Shown piece after piece: positions 59,593 through 64,000 of a DNA stretch of 64,000 bases. The DNA comes from Holtiella tumoricola (GTDB taxonomy: Bacteria > Bacillota > Clostridia > Lachnospirales > Cellulosilyticaceae): NCBI RefSeq assembly GCF_027857615.1, contig NZ_JAQIFT010000028.1, positions 9,940 to 73,939 on the forward strand, given 5' to 3'. The notes beneath the pieces are model-generated. The model ran no database searches. It was not told the DNA's origin and saw nothing but the letters and a program-made list of their open reading frames with translations. The stretch's first letter is position 1. The number at the start of each line of letters is the position of its first letter. The position numbers were made by a program, and so were the translations under genes.

Positions 59593-60438
59593 CTAGAATT
59601 CTTCTAAGATTGCACAACCTACTACACCAGGGCCAGTATGAACACCCATAGAAGGACCAACTACTTCTAATGATAAGTGATTAATATTTGGATGTCCTTT
59701 TAATATTTCATAGAGGTCTGTGCCACCTTGTAGTGCATCCCCATGAAGAACCCATATACTACATTTACCCTTATCTAAATGGGAAAGGATAATTTCTTTT
59801 ACTTTTGCAAATGATTGTTTTTTGCCACGTACTTTACAGTAAGTATATAAAACACCATCATCATTTGATGAAATAATAGGTTTTAATTTGATTAATTCAC
59901 CAACTGTAGCAGTTACTTTTCCGATACGACCGCCCTTTTTTAGATATTCTAAGGTATCTAAAGCAATATAACCATAAGTACGTTTTCGTACATCTTCAAG
60001 TCTTGCTAAAACTTCTTCAAAACTAGCGCCGGATTGTGCCATTTTTCCAGCTTCCATAGCAATAACACCTTGTGGATAGCCAAGAGTAAGTGAATCAAAG
60101 AAATGGAAGTTGAGGTCTGGAAAATGCTCACTTAATATTCTAAGGGCATTAAGTGTACCTGAAAGCTGAGAAGAAACAGTGATGATAATAAAATCAGTAT
60201 AACCTTGCTCCTTAAGTTCATGAACTTTATTTTCACAATAATGAAGGTCTGGGAGAGAAGTAGTAGGTACTTCTTCATGTAATCTGCTATACATTTCCTC
60301 AGAAGAAATTTCAATTTTATCAAGATATTCTTTTTCTTTATAAATAACACGAATAGGAAACATAGTTAAGTCATATTGTTGAAGTGAAGCGAATGTTAAA
60401 TCACAACAGCTGTCTGTAATTACGGCAAATTTTTTCAA
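59593..60438 (-). CDS. DegV family fatty-acid-binding protein, copy 2
   Basis: 281 residues, the same length as the first copy, with KKFAVITDSCCDLTFASL, the TTSLPDLH loop, ITVSSQLSGTLNALR, HFFDSLTLGYPQGV and the C-terminal SMGVHTGPGVVGCAILEEF, all typical. DegV proteins bind fatty acids for the FakA kinase or transfer. Start probably a TTG at 60438 (MKKFAV), six bases after AGGAGG; a TTG at 60453 precedes that site. A paralog at 51124 has the same role in principle; here the gene lies between two ferredoxin genes, on the opposite strand. Confidence 0.9.
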   Translation of the reverse strand: MKKFAVITDSCCDLTFASLQQYDLTMFPIRVIYKEKEYLDKIEISSEEMYSRLHEEVPTTSLPDLHYCENKVHELKEQGYTDFIIITVSSQLSGTLNALRILSEHFPDLNFHFFDSLTLGYPQGVIAMEAGKMAQSGASFEEVLARLEDVRKRTYGYIALDTLEYLKKGGRIGKVTATVGELIKLKPIISSNDDGVLYTYCKVRGKKQSFAKVKEIILSHLDKGKCSIWVLHGDALQGGTDLYEILKGHPNINHLSLEVVGPSMGVHTGPGVVGCAILEEF

Positions 60439-60569
60439 ATTGGGCCTCCTCAAAGTAGGTATTTAAAACATTGTCACCATTAGTATATTCTAAAAATATG
60501 AACAGGAAATGAGCAAAGACAATGAAACTCTTGGAAAACCTCTAGACAGATTGAAAATACTAAAAGAGG

Positions 60570-60598
60570 TTGACAAAAAGAAAATGATTGCGTAATAT
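60570..60598 (+). promoter_or_regulatory. Promoter of ferredoxin 2
   Basis: TTGACA (60570-60575), 17 bases, TAATAT (60593-60598), followed after seven bases by a PerR/Fur-like dyad. Confidence 0.8.
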
Positions 60599-60605
60599 CA
60601 TTATG

Positions 60606-60620
60606 TAATAGTAATTATTA
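60606..60620 (+). promoter_or_regulatory. PerR/Fur-like box before ferredoxin 2
   Basis: TAATAGTAATTATTA, seven bases after the -10 box. The same 15-base element, with one change, lies at the same place before rubrerythrin. It resembles the PerR/Fur family 7-1-7 dyad (TTATAATNATTATAA) and would cover the start of transcription. Confidence 0.65.
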
Positions 60621-60659
60621 AATAACTATAATTAAATGAAAATAGAAGAGGTAATTGAT

Positions 60660-60854
60660 ATGAAAGCAAGAGTTGATAAAGATATTTGTATCGGATGTGG
60701 ACTTTGTGAATCAACATGTTCTGAAATTTTTACGATAGAAGATGATGGTTTAGCTGTAGCGATTGAAGGAGATATCCTTGAAAGCTTAGTTGAGCAAGCT
60801 GAAGAAGCTAAAGATGGTTGTCCAGTAAGCGCAATCGAAATAGACGAAGAATAA
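60660..60854 (+). CDS. Ferredoxin, single [4Fe-4S], copy 2
   Basis: 64 residues, about 80% like copy 1 at 59333, with Cys10, 13, 16, 20 and 54 (CIGCGLCESTC and DGCPVSA). Start at the ATG at 60660 behind AGAAGAGG; an upstream ATG at 60636 gives an extra eight residues but no good site. It has its own sigma-A promoter with a PerR/Fur-like box that is shared with rubrerythrin, so it may feed electrons to peroxide or oxygen defence. Confidence 0.92.
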   Translation: MKARVDKDICIGCGLCESTCSEIFTIEDDGLAVAIEGDILESLVEQAEEAKDGCPVSAIEIDEE

Positions 60855-60860
60855 GGCATA

Positions 60861-60906
60861 ATGAGTAAAAGCGATATTTCAAATTTGAATATCGCTTTTA
60901 CTCATT
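60861..60906 (+). terminator. Terminator after ferredoxin 2
   Basis: GAGTAAAAGCGATATT pairs with AATATCGCTTTTACTC over a short AT loop. Confidence 0.88.
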
Positions 60907-60958
60907 ATATGGACTTTAAAATAAAAATCTACTAATATAAAATTTATTAAAAAAGTAG

Positions 60959-60987
60959 TTGACAATTCTAGAATAGTTGAGTACAAT
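60959..60987 (+). promoter_or_regulatory. Promoter of rubrerythrin
   Basis: TTGACA (60959-60964), 17 bases, TACAAT (60982-60987), with a PerR/Fur-like box seven bases behind. Confidence 0.85.
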
Positions 60988-60994
60988 AAGTATG

Positions 60995-61009
60995 TAATAA
61001 TAATTATTA
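60995..61009 (+). promoter_or_regulatory. PerR/Fur-like box before rubrerythrin
   Basis: TAATAATAATTATTA, in the same position relative to the -10 as in the ferredoxin 2 promoter, with ATG before and TAAC after in both. Known rubrerythrin genes of clostridia are PerR-controlled. Confidence 0.7.
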
Positions 61010-61069
61010 GTTAACGACAATTTCAAATAAAACTAGAAAATCAAAATAATTAAATGGAGGGAATTAATT

Positions 61070-61615
61070 ATGAAAAAATATGTATGTACAGTATGTGGTT
61101 ATATCTTCGAAGGTGACGCAGCTCCAGCTGAATGTCCAATCTGTCACGTAGGTGCTGACAAATTCAAAGAACAATCAGGTGAGTTAGTATGGGCTGACGA
61201 ACACGTAGTAGGCGTAGCACAAGGTGCTGATGAAAGAATTATTGAAGGTTTAAGAGCTAACTTTGAAGGTGAATGTACAGAAGTTGGTATGTACTTAGCT
61301 ATGGCACGTGTTGCTCATAGAGAAGGTTATCCAGAAATCGGTTTATACTGGGAAAAAGCAGCTTACGAAGAAGCAGAACATGCAGCTAAATTCGCTGAAT
61401 TATTAGGTGAAGTAGTTACATCTTCAACAAAGAAAAACTTAGAGTTAAGAGTTGCTGCTGAAAATGGCGCAACAGCTGGTAAAAAAGAATTAGCAACACT
61501 TGCTAAACAATTAAACTTAGATGCTATCCATGATACAGTACATGAAATGGCTAAAGACGAAGCTCGTCACGGTAAAGCATTCGAAGGTTTATTAAACAGA
61601 TACTTCGGTAAATAA
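61070..61615 (+). CDS. Reverse rubrerythrin (peroxide reductase)
   Basis: 181 residues: N-terminal rubredoxin domain with Cys6, 9, 22 and 25 (CTVCGY and CPICHVG), then the ferritin-like di-iron domain (about 45-181), with the Glu/His ligands in ANFEGECTEVGMYLAMARVA, EEAEHAAKFAELLGE, AENGATAG and EMAKDEARHGKAFEGLL. Having rubredoxin in front makes it the reverse form, as in Clostridium acetobutylicum, where it reduces H2O2 with NADH through rubredoxin reductase and flavin proteins. Codon use is more regular than in neighbours, a sign of high expression. PerR-like box upstream, strong terminator behind. Confidence 0.95.
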   Translation: MKKYVCTVCGYIFEGDAAPAECPICHVGADKFKEQSGELVWADEHVVGVAQGADERIIEGLRANFEGECTEVGMYLAMARVAHREGYPEIGLYWEKAAYEEAEHAAKFAELLGEVVTSSTKKNLELRVAAENGATAGKKELATLAKQLNLDAIHDTVHEMAKDEARHGKAFEGLLNRYFGK

Positions 61616-61624
61616 TAAATAGAG

Positions 61625-61680
61625 AACATTATAAAAGGACTACTTTCGCCCCCTCGAAAGTAGTCCTTTTATAATGTTAA
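61625..61680 (+). terminator. Strong terminator after rubrerythrin
   Basis: Perfect 23-bp stem (61625-61647 with 61656-61678) over an 8-base C-rich loop. Confidence 0.93.
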
Positions 61681-61759
61681 AAAGTATACAATCCTAAGTT
61701 GTCAGTCAATACTAACTAATGATAAGATAGAATTAATTAAATGTTAGAAGGAGTCTGAG

Positions 61760-62623
61760 ATGGGTATTATACGTTTGATCTATGAAAATATAAGCAAAAA
61801 GCCTAAAAATAAAAAAGCAATTGCATACATAGAAAAGCAAGAATCAAATAGTAATATAAGTGAGTGCTATAAGCCTGCATTTATTCAAATGATGGAACGT
61901 CATAATGAAAAAGTTATAGAAGAGTTAGAGGCATTAATAGATGTAAATATGCCAGCTCAGATATTAGATGTTACAGGAGGAAGAGGTCAAAATCTTTCTA
62001 TTTTGAAAAAGCAATATAGTGATGCAGATTATACCTTGATTGAAAGGAATGAGGAAAATATAATTTATGCAAAAGCTATACTAGGGGAAGAAGTGACCTA
62101 TATTAATAGAAGTAGCCTACAATATCTACAAGTGTGTTTACCTGATACATTTGATATCATTTTGTGTATGTGGCCTAATAAGGCAACAGTATTAGATGCT
62201 CTCATAGAAGAATGTACTCGTGTATTAAAGCCACAGGGGAAATTACTTATTATTACAAGTTTAAGAGATACTCTTCCAGAAATAGCTAATATATATCATA
62301 AATTATTTGTTAAATACAACAATAAGGTAAATGTAGTGAAATTAGTTAATGGATTACCTACAGATATAAAAAAACTAAATAAAAAATGTGAAAAAATGAA
62401 ACTTAAAACACATGTATGTAAAGAAATAAGACATATTAGCGGTTTTGCATCAGCTAAAGTATTAGTCAGTTGGATTCTTCAAAGTGGAGTAATGACAGAC
62501 TATGAAGCAATATTATCACTAAGAGATAAAAAAGTTAGGGATGATATGATAGCAATGCTAGAAGAAAAGCAAATCAATTGGGTTACTCAAAGATTTATTT
62601 ATGGGATATGGGAAAAAAATTAG
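61760..62623 (+). CDS. Class I SAM-dependent methyltransferase
   Basis: 287 residues. The Rossmann core is visible: motif I ILDVTGGRGQNLSILKKQ (about 73-90), motif II in YTLIERNEEN (about 95-104), post-I and motif IV in FDIILCMWPNKATVLDALIEECTRVLKPQGKLLIIT (about 132-167). The C-terminal 110 residues are basic and unlike any domain that I know. The substrate is unknown; by motif order it could methylate a small molecule, a lipid or RNA. Monocistronic, behind AGAAGGAG. Confidence 0.8.
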   Translation: MGIIRLIYENISKKPKNKKAIAYIEKQESNSNISECYKPAFIQMMERHNEKVIEELEALIDVNMPAQILDVTGGRGQNLSILKKQYSDADYTLIERNEENIIYAKAILGEEVTYINRSSLQYLQVCLPDTFDIILCMWPNKATVLDALIEECTRVLKPQGKLLIITSLRDTLPEIANIYHKLFVKYNNKVNVVKLVNGLPTDIKKLNKKCEKMKLKTHVCKEIRHISGFASAKVLVSWILQSGVMTDYEAILSLRDKKVRDDMIAMLEEKQINWVTQRFIYGIWEKN

Positions 62624-62685
62624 AATCATAAAACCTTATTTTTCAATGGTTAGACAAAAAAGGTTAAAAAGTTTCAAAAAACCTA

Positions 62686-62717
62686 TTGACATTTGTCTGG
62701 ATTTAAGGCATTATAAT
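62686..62717 (+). promoter_or_regulatory. Promoter of the tRNA operon
   Basis: TTGACA (62686-62691) and TATAAT (62712-62717). The spacing is 20 bases, long for sigma-A, or 17 if CATTAT (62709) is used. About 35 bases before the first tRNA. Confidence 0.65.
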
Positions 62718-62752
62718 ACACGTCGCTAGTGCTTAACAGCGACACACAATAT

Positions 62753-62826
<74 letters not shown>

Positions 62827-62841
62827 TATCCTTTATAATAT

Positions 62842-62913
62842 TCCTCGATAGCTCAGCGGCAGAGCATTCGGCTGTTAACCGAAGGGTCGTAGGTTCGAAC
62901 CCTACTCGGGGAG
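62842..62913 (+). tRNA. tRNA-Asn (anticodon GTT)
   Basis: Cloverleaf with acceptor TCCTCGA pairing TCGGGGA, anticodon loop CTGTTAA, T-arm GTAGG-TTCGAAC-CCTAC. Discriminator G. Follows tRNA-Ile by 15 bases. Confidence 0.95.
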
Positions 62914-62948
62914 TTTTTATTGCGAAAGCAATAGGCAAAATTGAATAT

Positions 62949-63021
<73 letters not shown>

Positions 63022-63027
63022 TCATTC

Positions 63028-63056
63028 AACCTCTATCATTGATAGAGGTTTTTTGT
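63028..63056 (+). terminator. Terminator of the tRNA operon
   Basis: AACCTCTATC pairs with GATAGAGGTT around ATT, then T6. Confidence 0.9.
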
Positions 63057-63061
63057 TATCT

Positions 63062-63101
63062 AAAAGTCACCTAGTGGTTATTATACTACTAGGTGACTTT
63101 T
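63062..63101 (-). terminator. Terminator after the DUF6512 gene
   Basis: AAAAGTCACCTAGT pairs with ACTAGGTGACTTTT over a 12-base loop. Confidence 0.85.
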
Positions 63102-63109
63102 GCTATTTC

Positions 63110-63634
63110 TTATTTAGTAGGATCTTTGAAAATATCAAAGCGAGTAAGTGGTTTCAATGTGAAAATAACAAAACCACTAATAGTAATAAGAATAATAAAG
63201 ATACCAATCCAGTTAAAGATAGGTGGTAAAGGTGGAAGTGTAAGTATTTTATATAAGATAAAAAAGGCAAAGATTATACCTATTATAAACAAGGTAATAT
63301 CAATCCAGGGAATACTATGATGAATAAAAAGTTTATAGAGATAGAAGAGTAACCCAATACTTACATTTAGACCAATAGAAGATAGAGATAGGCCAAATAT
63401 AAAATTATTTACTTTATCTCTTATAAAGAAGTAAGTAATAAGTCCATAGAGTAGCAAGGCATAAAATCCTAGTTTGAAATGTTCCCAAACACTTTCACTA
63501 ACGGGAGCAATGAAACTTATTAGGATGTTTTGATTACTCCAATCATATAGGAAGTGCAAAAGGCTACCTACAGCAGCTACAAATAAGATACCTAATATAA
63601 TAAACTTCTTTAATGTAAAACCACTTTTAATCAT
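63110..63634 (-). CDS. DUF6512 family membrane protein
   Basis: 174 residues with five membrane helices (about 10-28, 50-68, 78-98, 105-127 and 140-160). The conserved segment HFLYDWSNQNILISFIAPVSESVWEHFKLGFYALLLYG is the DUF6512 hallmark, with charged residues (Asp, Glu, His) close to the membrane face. Function unknown; it is found in many Firmicutes as a single gene. Start behind AGGGGTG. It lies between the tRNA operon and the rRNA leader. Confidence 0.83.
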   Translation of the reverse strand: MIKSGFTLKKFIILGILFVAAVGSLLHFLYDWSNQNILISFIAPVSESVWEHFKLGFYALLLYGLITYFFIRDKVNNFIFGLSLSSIGLNVSIGLLFYLYKLFIHHSIPWIDITLFIIGIIFAFFILYKILTLPPLPPIFNWIGIFIILITISGFVIFTLKPLTRFDIFKDPTK

Positions 63635-63752
63635 ATGAACACCCCTACTAATTTAATATGCTATTAGGATGTGAGAAAAAGAGGGAAAACATTCTCTAAA
63701 ATAGCATCGTGTCCTTAAAAACTAAAAATAAAAAGAAATTATAGAAAGGGTG

Positions 63753-63781
63753 TTGACATATGTAAGTATATAGCCTATACT
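63753..63781 (+). promoter_or_regulatory. Strong promoter of a ribosomal RNA operon
   Basis: Consensus TTGACA (63753-63758), 17 bases, TATACT (63776-63781). Strong and followed by an rrn-like leader. Confidence 0.8.
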
Positions 63782-64000
63782 AATACAAGTCAGCAGCGCA
63801 CAGGCGCCACTGAGAAAAGGCTGTAGGCCTTGATAAATAAAACAAAATGAACTTTGAAAATAAAATAGTAACCATTAAACCAGTCGATTCATAGAACGAA
63901 TCTTAATTTGACAAGAACTTGTTCGAAGTCAAATTTTAGATGAGTTAATCCCTTTAGGGGAAAGTCACTTCGAGTGACAAAGTCAGTACTACTTAACAGT
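63782..64000 (+). ncRNA. Ribosomal RNA operon leader, cut by the window end
   Basis: Between the promoter and the window end there is no protein frame. It holds a boxA-like TGAACTTTGAAAATAAAATA (63848-63867), as in many clostridial rRNA leaders, and several hairpins, e.g. TTTGAC/GTCAAA near 63907-63935 and CACTTCGAGTG. The 16S gene should start just beyond. Inferred from leader features only. Confidence 0.65.

Overview
The window comes from an AT-rich, low-GC Gram-positive bacterium, most likely an anaerobic clostridium of the Lachnospirales or Cellulosilyticum type. The signs are strong AGGAGG ribosome sites, A/T-rich codon use, reverse rubrerythrin and small 2[Cys] ferredoxins, Fur/PerR-like operators, a Spo0B-type histidine kinase, arylacetate-CoA ligases with an ACT protein, and a carbohydrate-binding lipoprotein like those of cellulolytic clostridia. 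The genus is an inference; no 16S sequence lies inside the window. No prophage, insertion sequence or CRISPR array was seen.

Layout. 1-3177: the end of a NitT/TauT-type ABC importer, a pseudouridine-kinase-like PfkB protein and an AI-2E family membrane protein. 3231-4274: a stand-alone fructose-type PTS IIC. 4450-8599: a heterodimeric ABC exporter under a promoter carrying two copies of a dyad operator, with a TetR regulator downstream. 8743-11387: an unrecognised two-gene membrane system with a large coiled-coil ectodomain. 11455-14670: a ROK protein, a TagO/WecA-type glycosyltransferase and a GDSL lipoprotein. 14729-22241: a full sialic-acid use cluster, with nanA divergent from nanE, a CUT1 ABC importer, YhcH, a ROK kinase and an RpiR regulator. 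22396-24468: a Nudix hydrolase and a sigma factor with a very long C-terminal extension. 24681-28344: a Spo0B-type histidine kinase and a LytTR response regulator bracketing nfeD-floA and a small charged protein. 28370-29227: a manganese (yybP-ykoY) riboswitch and mntP. 29315-32761: two secreted proteins and a GH31 glucosidase.

32800-36600: cbiK-cbiMNQO on the minus strand behind a cobalamin riboswitch with its terminator. 36759-38517: a PAS-PAS-GGDEF-HD-GYP protein broken inside the GGDEF motif by a G8 tract. 38548-40597: DUF1653, then an ECF sigma operon behind its own ECF-type promoter. 40796-44267: VTC domain, DUF4956 and Cthe_2159-like carbohydrate-binding lipoprotein. 44527-45342: a secreted C39-like protease. 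45564-48608: two PaaK-type ligases and an ACT protein. 48678-51022: PadR, nitroreductase and a FetAB-like ABC exporter. 51124-52622: DegV divergent from TetR across a dyad. 52891-54633: an orphan PotD-like lipoprotein and a heme oxygenase with a near-consensus Fur box. 54903-57447: a small helical protein, YhhN and an alanine/glycine symporter behind a tandem glycine riboswitch. 57816-61615: a coiled-coil membrane protein, two ferredoxins, a second DegV and reverse rubrerythrin. 61760-64000: a methyltransferase, a tRNA-Ile/Asn/Thr operon, a DUF6512 protein and the promoter and leader of a ribosomal RNA operon that runs off the end.

The genes point to a host-associated or biomass-degrading anaerobe. 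It scavenges sialic acid and alpha-glucosides, makes or salvages B12 and watches metals closely (Mn, Co, Fe). It also defends against oxygen, with twin PerR/Fur-like boxes at identical spacing before a ferredoxin and rubrerythrin.
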